From assembly GCF_036226445.1 (NCBI RefSeq), contig NZ_CP108474.1, forward strand, positions 2,914,001-2,978,000: a stretch of 64,000 nucleotides of DNA. The letters are read 5' to 3'. Position 1 is the stretch's first letter; every line of letters begins with the position of its first letter. The DNA comes from Streptomyces sp. NBC_01255. GTDB taxonomy: Bacteria; Actinomycetota; Actinomycetes; Streptomycetales; Streptomycetaceae. Both the position numbers and the translations under genes were made by a program. A model generated the notes under the pieces. The model did no database searches, was not told the origin of the DNA, and saw only the letters and a program-made list of their open reading frames with translations. Below, piece after piece: positions 27,627 to 37,784 of this stretch.

Positions 27627-28046
27627 ATGAGCGACCTGTTGGAACGACTGCGCGGACGCGGCTGGCGGATGACCGCGCAGCGGCGCGTCGTGGCCGAGGT
27701 CCTCGACGGGGATCACGTACACCTGACCGCCGACGAGGTCCACGCCCGCGCTGTGTCGAGGCTGCCCGAGATCTCGCGCGCGACCGTGTACAACACGCTG
27801 GGCGAGATGGTCACGCTCGGCGAGGTCATGGAGGTCGCGACGGACGGCCGCGCCAAGCGGTACGACCCCAACGCCCACCGCCCGCACCAGCACCTGGTCT
27901 GCGGCCGCTGCGGCGCCATCCGCGACGTCCACCCGGCGGGCGACCCGATGGCGGACCTGCCGGACACCGAGCGCTTCGGTTTCACCATCTCGAACGTCGA
28001 GGTCACGTACCGCGGCATCTGCCCGAGCTGCGCCACGACGGCCTGA
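27627..28046 (+). CDS. catR: Fur/PerR-family peroxide-sensing repressor (CatR-like)
   Basis: A 139-residue Fur-family protein: winged helix in residues 5-80 (RGWRMTAQRRVVAEVL, ISRATVYNTLGEM), then a dimer/metal domain with RPHQHLVCGRCG and a final CPSC, the two CxxC motifs of the structural zinc site. The His-rich HRPHQH is expected to hold the regulatory metal oxidised by peroxide. Divergent from catalase. A strong terminator follows. Confidence 0.9.
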   Translation: MSDLLERLRGRGWRMTAQRRVVAEVLDGDHVHLTADEVHARAVSRLPEISRATVYNTLGEMVTLGEVMEVATDGRAKRYDPNAHRPHQHLVCGRCGAIRDVHPAGDPMADLPDTERFGFTISNVEVTYRGICPSCATTA

Positions 28047-28054
28047 CACCGCGA

Positions 28055-28090
28055 CGAGAAAGGCCCCCGCTCCGGCGGGGGCCTTTCTCG
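28055..28090 (+). terminator. Terminator of the catR gene
   Basis: A perfect 16-bp stem (28055-28070 with 28075-28090, loop TCCG) starts 8 bases after the stop; the 3' arm ends in CTTTCTCG followed by TTTCC. Confidence 0.9.
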
Positions 28091-28120
28091 TTTCCGTCGT
28101 CGCCCCCCTCGGGGAACACG

Positions 28121-28162
28121 ACGAAGGCCCGGATCCGATCGAAACCGGATCCGGGCCTTCGT
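28121..28162 (-). terminator. Terminator of the left tRNA-fMet gene
   Basis: A 16-bp perfect stem (28121-28136 with 28147-28162) 11 bases downstream of the tRNA on the minus strand. A nearly identical stem follows the second tRNA-fMet at 30501-30536. Confidence 0.8.
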
Positions 28163-28173
28163 TTGCTACTGAG

Positions 28174-28247
28174 TAGCGGGGACAGGATTTGAACCTGCGA
28201 CCTCTGGGTTATGAGCCCAGCGAGCTACCGAGCTGCTCCACCCCGCG
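28174..28247 (-). tRNA. Initiator tRNA-fMet (anticodon CAU), copy 1
   Basis: A 74-base tRNA read on the minus strand, starting CGCGGGGTGGAGCAG and ending CCCCGCTA without encoded CCA. The anticodon loop is CTCATAA. Initiator features are the unpaired first acceptor position and three consecutive G-C pairs (GGG/CCC) next to the anticodon loop. Identical over 74 bases to the copy at 30543-30616. Confidence 0.97.
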
Positions 28248-28330
28248 TCGGTAAACACGACTGTACGGGACGCCCCCCGACCAGCGCAAATTCGTTAACG
28301 CACGGCCATCACGCGGTTCTCGACCGGCCC

Positions 28331-30340
28331 TCACGCGGTCAGTTCCTGGTGCAGTGCCTCGCTCAGCCGGGCCGCGCGCTCGGCGACCTCCGCCGGGCCC
28401 AGCTCCACCGCGCGGGCGCACCAGTGCCGCCCCTCGGTGAGCTCGCCCCGGCGCGCCGCGAGCAGCGCGAGCCGGAGCGCGGCGCGGCCGTGGCCGGCCC
28501 GGGCGGCCCGGGTCCACCAGAGCGCGGCCTCGCGCTCGCTGCCCTCGCGGGCGAGGAGCAGCCCGAGGTTGAAGGCGCCGTTGCGGCTGCCCGCCTCCGC
28601 CGCCTCGCGGTACCAGCGGTCGGCCTCGGCGAGGTCGCCGCGGCCCGCGGCGAGCATCCCGACGCGCACCTGGGCGCGCCGGTGGCCCTGCTGGGCGGCC
28701 CGCTCGTACCACTCCTCGCACTCGGTCTTCTCGTCCCGGGGCGCGCCGAGCACGGCGGGGCCGGGGTCGGGGCGGCGCGCGTCGAGGACCGTGGCCAGCC
28801 GGAAGGCGGCCTCGGCGCTGCCGCCGCCGGCCGCGCACCGCAGATGCCGCTCGGCGGTCCGCTCGTCGCCGTCGCGCAGGGCGGCGATGCCGACCTGGAG
28901 GGCGGCCTCGGTGTGCCCGGCGGCGGCGGCCCGCTCGTACCAGACCAGGGCCGTCCGGTCGTCGTCGCGGCCCGCGTGGAGGATGCCCAGGTTGAAGGCG
29001 GCGTCCACGCTGCCGGCCTCGGCGGCCTTGGAGAACCACGGCTCGGCGCCGTTGGCGTCGCCGGCCTGGAGGAGCAGCACGGCGAGCGCGTTGGCGGCCT
29101 CGCGGTGGCCCGCGTAGGCGGCGCGGCGGTACCACTGCTCGGCCTGCGGGATCCGGTCCTGGGCGGCGCAGAGCAGCCCGAGGTTGTACGCCCCGTTCAC
29201 GTCGCCCGCGTCCATGGCGGCGCGGTACCAGCGCTCGGCGGTCTGCTGCTCGCCCCGGGCCGCGTGCAGCGCCCCGAGGGCGTTGGCCGCGTTGCCGTCG
29301 CCGTCCTGGGCGGCGCGCAGCCACCACACGGCGGCGCTCTCCTGGTCGCCCGCGTCGCGGAGGAGGAAGCCGAGGGCGCAGGCGGCCTTGGCCTCGCCCT
29401 CCTTGGCGGAGCTCAGGTACCAGCGGCCGGCCTCCTTGAGGTCGCCGCGCTTCTCCAGGATCGCGCCGAGGTGCAGCGCGGCGCGCCGGTGCCCGCGGGC
29501 GGCGGCCTGTCGGAACCACTGCTCGGCCTCGGTGAGCTCGCCCTTCGGCGGGGTGGGGTCCGTGACGCCGCCGGGCGCCGCGCCCGCCGGAGGGGCCGCG
29601 CTCGCGGTGCCGCCGGGCACGCGCAGCCGGGAGCCGGTGTCGTGCGGCCCACGGCCGGTGTCGTGGGGTCCGCGGCCGGTCTCGTGGGGCCCGAGGCCCG
29701 GCTCGGTCGCGCGGCGCTCCAGGGCCAGGGCGAGGCGGTAGGCGGCCTCGCGGTGGCCCTGCTCGGCGGCGGCGCGCAGCCAGCGCTCGGCGCCGACGTC
29801 GCTGCGATGCTCCAGGAGGTCGGCGAGGGCGTAGGCGCCGAGGGCGTGGCCCTGCTCGGCGGCCTGGCGCAGCCAGTACTCGGCGGCCGGCTCGTCCCCG
29901 CGCTCGCGGTGGTGGCGGCCCAGGGCGTGGGCGGCGGGCGCGGAGCCGGCGACGGCGGCGACCCGCCACCAGCCGGCGGCCTCGTCGGCGTATCCCCGCT
30001 GGTGGAGCAGGACGCCCAGGTTGTTCGCCGCGGCCCGGTCCCCCTCGGCGGTGGCGCCGCGCAGGTAGGGCTCGGCGCCGTCGAGGTCACCGCGGCGCAG
30101 CAGCAGCGCGCCGAGCGCGCTCATCGAGGCGAGGTCTCCGCGCTCGGCCGCACGCCGGTGGCGCGCCTCGCTCTCGGTTTCCGTCTCGTTCTCGGTGTCG
30201 GCATCGGTCTCGGCGGTGGTGTCGACGGCCGCATCGACGGCCCCTACTGCCTCGATGATCTCGTCCGCGGCGTTTCTGGCGTGCCGCTGCACAAACCGCC
30301 CTGTCTCCAACAGAGTTGCCCTGTCCCCCATAAATACCAT
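28331..30340 (-). CDS. Sel1-like/TPR repeat protein
   Basis: A 669-residue cytoplasmic protein made almost wholly of about 16 Sel1-type repeats with the recurring pattern A-x2-W-x-R-x-A-A-x2-G-x3-A, such as QWYRRAAYAGHREAANALAV and the repeat WYLSSAKEGEAKAACALGF. A low-complexity linker (residues about 215-265) contains three GPHxTGR units and a Gly/Ala/Pro run. The N-terminal 60 residues include a Thr/Glu/Asp-rich acidic stretch. Sel1 proteins are scaffolds for complexes; no enzymatic domain is seen. Start at the first ATG; a second ATG nine bases on is possible. Flanked by identical tRNA-fMet genes. Confidence 0.87.
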   Translation of the reverse strand: MVFMGDRATLLETGRFVQRHARNAADEIIEAVGAVDAAVDTTAETDADTENETETESEARHRRAAERGDLASMSALGALLLRRGDLDGAEPYLRGATAEGDRAAANNLGVLLHQRGYADEAAGWWRVAAVAGSAPAAHALGRHHRERGDEPAAEYWLRQAAEQGHALGAYALADLLEHRSDVGAERWLRAAAEQGHREAAYRLALALERRATEPGLGPHETGRGPHDTGRGPHDTGSRLRVPGGTASAAPPAGAAPGGVTDPTPPKGELTEAEQWFRQAAARGHRRAALHLGAILEKRGDLKEAGRWYLSSAKEGEAKAACALGFLLRDAGDQESAAVWWLRAAQDGDGNAANALGALHAARGEQQTAERWYRAAMDAGDVNGAYNLGLLCAAQDRIPQAEQWYRRAAYAGHREAANALAVLLLQAGDANGAEPWFSKAAEAGSVDAAFNLGILHAGRDDDRTALVWYERAAAAGHTEAALQVGIAALRDGDERTAERHLRCAAGGGSAEAAFRLATVLDARRPDPGPAVLGAPRDEKTECEEWYERAAQQGHRRAQVRVGMLAAGRGDLAEADRWYREAAEAGSRNGAFNLGLLLAREGSEREAALWWTRAARAGHGRAALRLALLAARRGELTEGRHWCARAVELGPAEVAERAARLSEALHQELTA

Positions 30341-30500
30341 CGTCGCACCACCCGCAACCCGAGCACACCTGGTATACCGCAGCCAGTGAGGTCACTCAGC
30401 GTTTTGTCGACATGCCCACAGAGAGACAAGTCAAACACGCCTCACACCAACTCGCCCCCTCCGTACCGCTCTTCGGTGCCCTCCGTCATCTCGACACACG

Positions 30501-30536
30501 ACGAAGGCCCGGATCCTTATGGATCCGGGCCCTCGT
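30501..30536 (-). terminator. Terminator of the right tRNA-fMet gene
   Basis: A 16-bp stem with one A-C mismatch (30501-30516 with 30521-30536, loop TTAT), six bases after the tRNA. Its arms are almost the same as those of the terminator at 28121-28162, so tRNA and terminator were duplicated together. Confidence 0.8.
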
Positions 30537-30542
30537 TCTGAG

Positions 30543-30616
30543 TAGCGGGGACAGGATTTGAACCTGCGACCTCTGGGTTATGAGCCCAGCGAGCTACCGA
30601 GCTGCTCCACCCCGCG
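30543..30616 (-). tRNA. Initiator tRNA-fMet (anticodon CAU), copy 2
   Basis: Base-for-base identical to the tRNA at 28174-28247, including the CTCATAA anticodon loop and lack of encoded CCA. The two genes are direct repeats 2.37 kb apart. Confidence 0.97.
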
Positions 30617-30661
30617 TCGGTGAAACCACAGTATCACGACGCGGGGATGGAAAACCTCAGG

Positions 30662-33553
30662 TCAGCCGCCTGATCCCGTGCTCTTGAGCTTCGCTCCGGC
30701 GTCCGCCGCACGCACGAGGGCCGCCTGGAGGTCCTCCTGCGCCTTGCCGTACGCCACCCAGTCGCCCTTCTGGAGCGCCGCCTCACCCGCGTCGTACGCC
30801 TTCTGGGCGTCGGCGATCGCCGCCTTCAGAGCGGCGTCGTTCGACGTCGGCGGCGGGGGTGTGGTGCCCGGCGGCGGGGTCGTGGGCGGCGTCGGTGCCT
30901 CCACCCCGAAGACCGCGTTCAGCGCGTTGGTGAGGTTGTCCTCGAACACGGTGGTGTCCTTGGTCGTGTCACCGTCCGGCTGGTCCGCGTCCACGTAGGA
31001 CACCGCGACCTTCTTCAGGAGCGGGTAGAGCGCGTTGCGGCCCTGGGCGTACACCGGCTCCACGTACAGGAACCCGCCGTCGAGCGGCACGGTCAGCAGG
31101 TTGCCGTACTGGATGTCGGAGTCGGCGCCCTTCATGTCCCGGACGAACTGGGCGACGTCGGGCAGACCGTTGAGCTTGCTCTGCACCTGGGCCGGGCCCG
31201 GCACGTCCTCGGTGACCCGCAGCAGTCTCAGCCGGCCGTACTCCTTGCTGGTGGCGTCGGCGTCGACCGCCATGAAGCCGCCCAGGTTGGGCCGGCCGTT
31301 CGGCGTGAACGTCGTCGTCAGCGAGAAGCGCTGCGCCGCGTCCCCGGGCATCTTCATGCTCAGGTAGTACGGCGGGACCGCGTTGCCGTCCTTGTTGGTC
31401 GGGTCGTCCGGCACCTGCCAGGCGTCCGAGCCGCTGTAGAACTGCGCGGGGTCGGTGACGTGATAGCGGGTCAGCAGCTCGCGCTGGACCTTGAACATGT
31501 CCTGCGGGTAGCGCAGGTGCTCCATCAGGTCGCCGTTGATCTCGGACTTCGCCTTCACCGTGCCCGGGAAGGCCTTCATCCAGGTCTGGAGGACCGGGTC
31601 CTGCGTGTCCCACTGGTAGAGGTTCACCGTGCCGTCGTAGGCGTCGACGGTGGCCTTCACCGAGTTGCGGATGTAGTTGACCTGGTTCTGCTGGGCGACG
31701 ACCGTGCGCTGCTGGTTGCCGACGGTCAGCGAGTCGGCCGTGGTGTCGCCGAGCGTGGTGCGCGAGGCGTACGGGTAGCCGTTGGTCGTCGTGTAGGCGT
31801 CGACGATCCACTGGATCCGCCCGTTGACGACCGCCGGGTAGGCGTCGCCGTCGATGGTCAGCCAGGGTGCGACGGCCTCGACGCGCTCCTTGGGGGTGCG
31901 GTTGTAGAGGATCCGCGAGCCCTCGCCGATGGCCCCCGAGTAGAGGATCTGCGGCTCGCTGAAGGCCACCGCGTAGGCGGCGCGGTTGAACGCGCCGGAG
32001 AGGCTGACGCCGCTCTTCTCCTTGTAGCTGGTGGTCTTCTCGCCGTTCTCCTCGTAGTCCAGCTCCTTCTGCGGGCCGCCCACGATCGAGTACTGGTCGG
32101 TCTTCTCGCCGTAGTAGATCCGCTGCTGGTACTCGCCGATGTCACCGGTCGTCGGCAGTCCGGACTCGGTGAAGACCGGGGAGCCGTTGGCGTCCGTCGT
32201 CGTGCCCGTGGCCATGATCGCGCCGTAGCCGTGGGTGTAGGTGAAGTGGTCGTTGATCCAGTTCCGCTTCGGGATGCCCTTGATGTTGAGCTCCCGCAGA
32301 CCGACGACCGTGTCCTTGCCCTGGTAGCGGTCCACGTCCAGGGTCGTCGGGAACTGGTAGTACTTCCGCTTCTGCTCCAGCTGCTGGAACGTCGGCGAGA
32401 CGATGTTCGGGTCGAGGACGCGGTACTTGGCCGCCGAGTCGGCGTCCGTGCGGAGCTGGTCCTTGGCCTTGACCGTCGACTTGCCCGAGTAGTTCTCGGG
32501 TTTCGTCGAGTCGATCGCATACGCCTTGCGGGTCGCGTCGATGTTCTTCTGGATGTACGGCGCTTCCTTGGCCTGCTCGTTCGGCTGGACCTGGAACTTC
32601 TGCACGATGGCCGGGTACAGGCCGCCGATCAGGATCGCGGAGAGCACCATCAGGCCGAAGCCGATCACCGGCAGCTGCCAGGTCCGGCGCCAGAGCGTCG
32701 CGAAGAACAGCACGGCGCAGATCGCGGCGATGCAGAACAGGATGGTCTTCGCCGGCAGGTACGCGTTGGCGTCGACGTACCGCAGACCCGTCCAGTTGCC
32801 GGTGGCCTTGAAGTCGCTGGACTTCACGGCCAGGCCGTACCGGTCGAGCCAGTACGCCACGGCCTTGAGCGAGACGAAGACGCCGAGCAGCACCGAGAGG
32901 TGACCGGTCGCGGCGGCGGTCGCGCGGGCGCCCGGGCTGGTGATCCGCAGTCCGCCGTACAGGTAGTGCGTGAGCGCGGCGGCGATCAGCGACAGGACCG
33001 TGGCGGCGAAGCCGAAGGCGAGGAGGAAGCGGTACCAGGGCAGGTCGAACGCGTAGAACGACACGTCGAGCCCGAACTGCGGGTCCTTCTGGCCGAACTT
33101 CACGCCGTTGATCCACATGAGCCAGGTACGCCACTGGCCCGAGGCGGAGGCTCCGGCGATCAGCCCCACCAGGACCGTGACCGCGAGGAGGACCCACTTC
33201 TTGAAGGGGGCGACCCCCATCCGGTACCGGTCGAGGCTCTGCTGCTCCAGCGACATCGCGCTGAGCGGCGGGCGCAGTCGGTACGCCAGCCAGATGTTGA
33301 GGCCGACGGCGAGCCCCATGAGGAGACCGAAGACGGCGAAGAGGCCGATCTTGGTCCACAGGGTGGTGGTGAACACGGACGAGTACTTGACCGAGCGATA
33401 CCAGAGCCAGTCCGTCCAGAACCCGGCGAACATCACGAACGCCATGGCCAGGACGGCCAGCACCCCGAGTGTCATGAGCAGGGTGCGGGCCCGCCGGGAC
33501 GGCCGGCCGACTCTCATCCTCGGCCCGGACGGGCTACCGCCGCGGTCCGGCAT
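30662..33553 (-). CDS. UPF0182-family large membrane protein
   Basis: 963 residues. Seven membrane segments occupy about residues 20-320 (with [26 protein letters not shown] and [17 protein letters not shown]). A large extracytoplasmic domain of about 550 residues follows ([52 protein letters not shown]), then a Pro/Thr linker and a C-terminal Ala/Lys/Gln helical segment. The family (COG1615) is conserved in actinobacteria and of unknown function. I start at ATG 33553 ([18 protein letters not shown]); the frame is open 23 codons further and no start has a strong SD. Confidence 0.9.
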   Translation of the reverse strand: MPDRGGSPSGPRMRVGRPSRRARTLLMTLGVLAVLAMAFVMFAGFWTDWLWYRSVKYSSVFTTTLWTKIGLFAVFGLLMGLAVGLNIWLAYRLRPPLSAMSLEQQSLDRYRMGVAPFKKWVLLAVTVLVGLIAGASASGQWRTWLMWINGVKFGQKDPQFGLDVSFYAFDLPWYRFLLAFGFAATVLSLIAAALTHYLYGGLRITSPGARATAAATGHLSVLLGVFVSLKAVAYWLDRYGLAVKSSDFKATGNWTGLRYVDANAYLPAKTILFCIAAICAVLFFATLWRRTWQLPVIGFGLMVLSAILIGGLYPAIVQKFQVQPNEQAKEAPYIQKNIDATRKAYAIDSTKPENYSGKSTVKAKDQLRTDADSAAKYRVLDPNIVSPTFQQLEQKRKYYQFPTTLDVDRYQGKDTVVGLRELNIKGIPKRNWINDHFTYTHGYGAIMATGTTTDANGSPVFTESGLPTTGDIGEYQQRIYYGEKTDQYSIVGGPQKELDYEENGEKTTSYKEKSGVSLSGAFNRAAYAVAFSEPQILYSGAIGEGSRILYNRTPKERVEAVAPWLTIDGDAYPAVVNGRIQWIVDAYTTTNGYPYASRTTLGDTTADSLTVGNQQRTVVAQQNQVNYIRNSVKATVDAYDGTVNLYQWDTQDPVLQTWMKAFPGTVKAKSEINGDLMEHLRYPQDMFKVQRELLTRYHVTDPAQFYSGSDAWQVPDDPTNKDGNAVPPYYLSMKMPGDAAQRFSLTTTFTPNGRPNLGGFMAVDADATSKEYGRLRLLRVTEDVPGPAQVQSKLNGLPDVAQFVRDMKGADSDIQYGNLLTVPLDGGFLYVEPVYAQGRNALYPLLKKVAVSYVDADQPDGDTTKDTTVFEDNLTNALNAVFGVEAPTPPTTPPPGTTPPPPTSNDAALKAAIADAQKAYDAGEAALQKGDWVAYGKAQEDLQAALVRAADAGAKLKSTGSGG

Positions 33554-33688
33554 CTGGAAAGCCAACGTGCGCCCCTCGATGTTGATGCGTCTGAAAGCAG
33601 GCCCCGCGATCGTAGAGCCCACTGGTGCAACTTACTGAGGCTTTACCTAGTTCCCGTCTTCGGGGGAAGAGGAGGCAGGATATTGGTC

Positions 33689-34240
33689 ATGTCCAACGTT
33701 TCCCCCTCAGGCCCGGCGATGGCCGCGAGCCCCCTCACCCGCGCGGTACTCGAGATCGACGAGTACGCGTCGGGTCTCGGCTGGAACCAGCCGGCCCGTC
33801 TGTTCGCCCTCGTCGACACCGCACGGCTCCGCGCCAAGGAGCCCGCCCTCGCCTCCCAGCTCGGCCTGGGCGACGACGCCACCGCCTTCACCCCCATCGA
33901 GCAGGACAAGCTGCCGCGCGGGAAGCCGCTCGACGACTTCCTCGGCACGATCGCCTGGCCCGCCTCCGTGGCGGGCTGCGCCCTGACGGTGGAGCGGCTG
34001 ATGCTGCCGCCGTCGGCGGAGTCCCAGGTGCCGCAGGGGCTGAGCGAGAAGCAGCTCGCCAAGTGGGTGGCCGCCCACCCGGACCGCCAGGAGGTCCGGA
34101 TGACCGTGGCCGTGCTGCGCGGCGGCGCCCGCGAGGCGGCGATCCGGCTGCGCGAGAAGGACACGACCACCGAGGTCCTGACCGGCCCCGACCTGGTGCC
34201 CGGCCTCGCCGAGGCGCTGGCGGCGACCTTCGAGTCCTAG
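33689..34240 (+). CDS. PPA1309-family conserved protein
   Basis: A 183-residue soluble protein (TRAVLEIDEYASGLGWNQP, RLFALVDTARLRAKEP, FTPIEQDKLPRGKPLDDFLG, IAWPASVAGCALTVERLMLP). This actinomycete family has no known function and is typically encoded divergently from UPF0182, as here (135 bases between starts). AGGAGG lies 13 bases before the ATG. Confidence 0.87.
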   Translation: MSNVSPSGPAMAASPLTRAVLEIDEYASGLGWNQPARLFALVDTARLRAKEPALASQLGLGDDATAFTPIEQDKLPRGKPLDDFLGTIAWPASVAGCALTVERLMLPPSAESQVPQGLSEKQLAKWVAAHPDRQEVRMTVAVLRGGAREAAIRLREKDTTTEVLTGPDLVPGLAEALAATFES

Positions 34241-34298
34241 GGCCGGACAGGCCCTGGCCGGCCCGCAGCCGCGCCGGTCCACGGCGGCGGTACGAGAA

Positions 34299-34328
34299 GG
34301 GGCGCCCGGTCGGATGACCGGGCGCCCC
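34299..34328. terminator. Bidirectional terminator
   Basis: A perfect 13-bp stem (34299-34311 with 34316-34328) between the convergent PPA1309-family and PDZ-protease genes. Confidence 0.85.
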
Positions 34329-34347
34329 TCGTGCGTGTCCGGGCCGG

Positions 34348-35436
34348 TCAGCCCTTGGAGCAGCTCGGCAGGTTCGCCGTGTCGCCCTTGCGGAGCTTCT
34401 CCAGCGACTTCGTGGCGTCGTCGATGGTGTCCACCTTGATCAGGGTCAGTCCGTCGGGCGTGTCGGAGGCGGCGGACGCGCAGTTGTCGGCGGGGGTGAG
34501 GAAGTACGTCGCGCCCGCCTTGCGCGCGCCGACGAGCTTCATGTCGATGCCGCCGATCGGGCCGACCTTCCCCTTGTCGTCGATGGTGCCCGTGCCGGCG
34601 ACGAAAGCGCCGCCGGTGAGGCTCTCCGGGGTGAGCTTGTCGACGATGCCGAGGGCGAACATCAGACCGGCGCTGGGGCCGCCGACGTCGGCGAGGTTGA
34701 TGTCGATGGTGAACGGGAAGACGTGGTCGGTCCCGGCCTGGATGCCGACGATGGCCCGGTCGCCCTCCTCGGAGGTGGCGGTCTTGATGACCACCTTCCG
34801 GGTGACGGTGGGCTCCTTGCCGGCCTTCTCGGCCTCGGCCGCCTCCTTGGCGGGGACGATCGTGAACACGACGTCCTGGCCGGGCTTGCGCTTCGTGACC
34901 TGCTCGGCGACATCGCCCGGCTCGGTGACGGTCACGCCGTCGACGGCCCTGATGACGTCACCGGCGTGCAGCTTGCCCTCCGCCGGGGAGTCCTTGACGA
35001 CGGTGGCGACGATGACCCGGCTGGTCACCGGGATGCCCAGCTCCCCGAGGGCGGCCACCTTGGCGCTCTCCTGGGACTGGCTGAACTCCTCGGCGTTCTC
35101 CTGGCTCGACTGCTCCTCGGTCTTGCCGTCCGGGTAGAGCGTGTCGTGCGGCACCACCACGTTGTCGTGGGCGAGCCAGCCGTAGACCGCCTCGACGGCG
35201 TTCATCTTGTAGTCCGCGCTGGTGACACGGACCGTCGTCATGTTGAGGTGGCCGTCGGTCGGGTAGGTCTTGCGTCCGGAGATCGAGAGGACGGGCTCTC
35301 CCCTGGCCTCTCCGAGGGTGTTGACCGTGGGGCCGGGACTCATCTCCGCGTAGGGCACCGGGATCAGGACGCCTGCGATGAGCAGACAGATCAACACCAG
35401 GGTGGAGGCGAGCATCGTCGCGGTGCGGCGTGGCAT
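34348..35436 (-). CDS. PDZ and Lon-like (S16) membrane protease, YlbL family
   Basis: A 362-residue protein with one N-terminal membrane anchor (residues 8-28), a PDZ domain (about 135-200; VKDSPAEGKLHAGDVIRAVDG) and a C-terminal Lon-type domain. The Ser-Lys dyad is Ser255 (VGGPSAGLMFALG) and Lys300 (GGIDMKLVGA). The catalytic part faces outside. Bacillus YlbL relatives act in the DNA-damage response (DdpB), but no such role can be read here. Confidence 0.92.
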   Translation of the reverse strand: MPRRTATMLASTLVLICLLIAGVLIPVPYAEMSPGPTVNTLGEARGEPVLSISGRKTYPTDGHLNMTTVRVTSADYKMNAVEAVYGWLAHDNVVVPHDTLYPDGKTEEQSSQENAEEFSQSQESAKVAALGELGIPVTSRVIVATVVKDSPAEGKLHAGDVIRAVDGVTVTEPGDVAEQVTKRKPGQDVVFTIVPAKEAAEAEKAGKEPTVTRKVVIKTATSEEGDRAIVGIQAGTDHVFPFTIDINLADVGGPSAGLMFALGIVDKLTPESLTGGAFVAGTGTIDDKGKVGPIGGIDMKLVGARKAGATYFLTPADNCASAASDTPDGLTLIKVDTIDDATKSLEKLRKGDTANLPSCSKG

Positions 35437-35508
35437 GGAACGACAGTACGGGACTCGCCTGTGGGTGCACCCCTGGGGCGGTCCGTACGGGGCGGCCCGC
35501 GAGCCGCG

Positions 35509-35736
35509 TCAGCTGGACGGCGTGGAGACGGGGGCGACCGTGCCGGCCGTCTCGCGCTCCTGGACGACGGAGTCGGCCGTCGTGATGTGGGATCGCTCCA
35601 TCGCGTCCCGGAATCGGGCGTAGCCGGCGAGCTCGGCCACGTCACCTATCGTCTTGTTCCTCGAAGCCCAGCTTCCCCATATCGCCGCGCCGACGACTGC
35701 GAAAAGCGGAATCAGCAACCAGGCCAGCGCTGCCAT
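35509..35736 (-). CDS. Small single-span membrane protein
   Basis: 75 residues: one N-terminal membrane helix (LAWLLIPLFAVVGAAIWGSW) and a hydrophilic tail (KTIGDVAELAGYARFRDAME). It lies upstream of the PDZ protease on the same strand with a 72-base gap. I do not recognise a named family, but the composition and strand fit a real gene. Confidence 0.72.
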   Translation of the reverse strand: MAALAWLLIPLFAVVGAAIWGSWASRNKTIGDVAELAGYARFRDAMERSHITTADSVVQERETAGTVAPVSTPSS

Positions 35737-35885
35737 CCCGACCTCCCATCCCCAGTGAGTTGACCAGCAGACTATTCATCTGTGGCATCAACGCTGCTGC
35801 CTGGGGGCCGGTTACGCAAATCGGGCGTTCGGCTACGCGCTGTCGGCGCGTCGCCTTGCGGTCCCGAGCCGTGTCAGGACCGCCC

Positions 35886-36347
<462 letters not shown>

Positions 36348-36462
36348 GCACCCATGGTGCCGTACGCCCCCGACATCCCGGAATAGCGGTTTCGACCGGT
36401 CGTCCGAACCCTCCGTAGGAGGGTTCTACAGGCCGCTCGTCCGGGCCCGCCCCCGGCGCGGG

Positions 36463-37572
36463 TCAGATCCCGCGCCGCTTCCGCATCTGCCGGACGAGCG
36501 CCGCCGTGCCGAGCAGTGCCACCGTCGCACCGGCCGCGCCCGCCGCCGTCGCGTCCTTGCGGCCCAGCCGGCGGCCGGCGACCGTGTGACGACCCTCGAC
36601 CTCCTCCAGGAGGGCGGCGAGGACCTCCTCGTTGGTCCACTTCGGCCGCCAGCCGGCGTCGTGCAGCCGCCCGACGCTCACCACCCAGGGGTGCATGGTG
36701 TACGCGAGGTCGCCCGCCGGGGACGGGGTGAGCCCGATCCGGTGGAGGCGGGCCGCCGCGCCGAGGGCGACTGCCGAGGGGAGCTCCATGCGCCGGATAC
36801 CGGAGAGCTCCTCGACCTCCTCCTGTTCCAGCCAGCCCTCGCAGCCGACCGCGAACTCGCCGTCGACCTTCTCCAGGGCCGCGTACTCCAGCGCGCTCAC
36901 CAGGTCCTCGACGTGGCAGAACTGCCAGGTGGGGCGGGAGCCGGCGACGACGAGCAGCCGGGGCGACTCGAAGTAGCGGGTCAGCGCCGTGTCCGTACCA
37001 CCGACGAGGACGGCGGGGCGGACCACGGTGACGTTGAGTCCGGGGTGCGCGCGGGGGGCCCGGCGGCCGAGGCGCTCGATCTCCAGCATGTCGCCGACGC
37101 CGGTGGCCTCCGCCGTCGCCCTGAGCTCGGCGTCCTCGGAGAGCGGGATGTCGTTGTCGGGCAGGGCGCCGTAGACCATCGCGGAGGTGCAGAGCACCAC
37201 GCGGTGCACGCCGGCGGCCGCGGCGGCCGTCAGGACGGTCTGCGTGCCGCGCACGTTGTAGGCCGTTCGGGCGGCGGGGTCGGTCTCCAGGTCGAGATCG
37301 ACGGCGAGGTGCACGACGACGTCCGCGCCGCGCAGCTTCTCCGCGATGGCCGGATCCCGCACGTCGAGGATGTGCCAGCGCGCTTCGGCGACGTCGCCGC
37401 GGCGCTCGTCGATCGCGACGACCTGCTTGATCTCGTCGGAGGCGGCAAGGCGCCTGGTCAGCAGGTCACCCACGCCGGAAGCGGCGCCGGTGACCGCGAC
37501 GACGGGGCCGCGCGCGGCGGACCGGGTTGAGTGGTTTCGCGCTCCGCGAACCTGAGGATCTGGGGAACTCAC
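36463..37572 (-). CDS. NAD-dependent epimerase/dehydratase (extended SDR) with C-terminal membrane helix
   Basis: 369 residues. The Rossmann motif VAVTGAASGVG is near the N-terminus, then VVHLAVDLD and TSAMVYG. In place of the SDR YxxxK pair this protein has a divergent segment (MLEIERLGRRAP), so catalysis may be altered. The C-terminus carries a short hydrophobic stretch (AAGAAGATVALLGTAALV) followed by RQMRKRRGI, a likely membrane tail. GTG 37572 has GGAG eight bases upstream; an ATG 39 bases further upstream is an alternative. Confidence 0.8.
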   Translation of the reverse strand: MSSPDPQVRGARNHSTRSAARGPVVAVTGAASGVGDLLTRRLAASDEIKQVVAIDERRGDVAEARWHILDVRDPAIAEKLRGADVVVHLAVDLDLETDPAARTAYNVRGTQTVLTAAAAAGVHRVVLCTSAMVYGALPDNDIPLSEDAELRATAEATGVGDMLEIERLGRRAPRAHPGLNVTVVRPAVLVGGTDTALTRYFESPRLLVVAGSRPTWQFCHVEDLVSALEYAALEKVDGEFAVGCEGWLEQEEVEELSGIRRMELPSAVALGAAARLHRIGLTPSPAGDLAYTMHPWVVSVGRLHDAGWRPKWTNEEVLAALLEEVEGRHTVAGRRLGRKDATAAGAAGATVALLGTAALVRQMRKRRGI

Positions 37573-37784
37573 CGGGCGTCTCCAGCGGTTGTCTTCAGTA
37601 CGTACACGCATGACGCGTACGGACCAGGTGGCGTCCATCCTGCCGCAGGGCACGGCCCGGCGGAGCACCGAGCCCATTTCCGGCCCGGATGTCTACGCTG
37701 GTGGTGTGCGGGGCCTGTTCTCAGGCCCTGGTCGGGCAGTCGCCGTCGGCAGGAGGCCGGCGGCCCTACGAGCCGAGGAAACCT

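Noticed and set aside
28174..30616. Integrated element between the two tRNA genes
   Set aside because: No integrase, relaxase or att-like 3' tRNA fragment; both tRNAs are complete and the gene between is an ordinary Sel1 protein.
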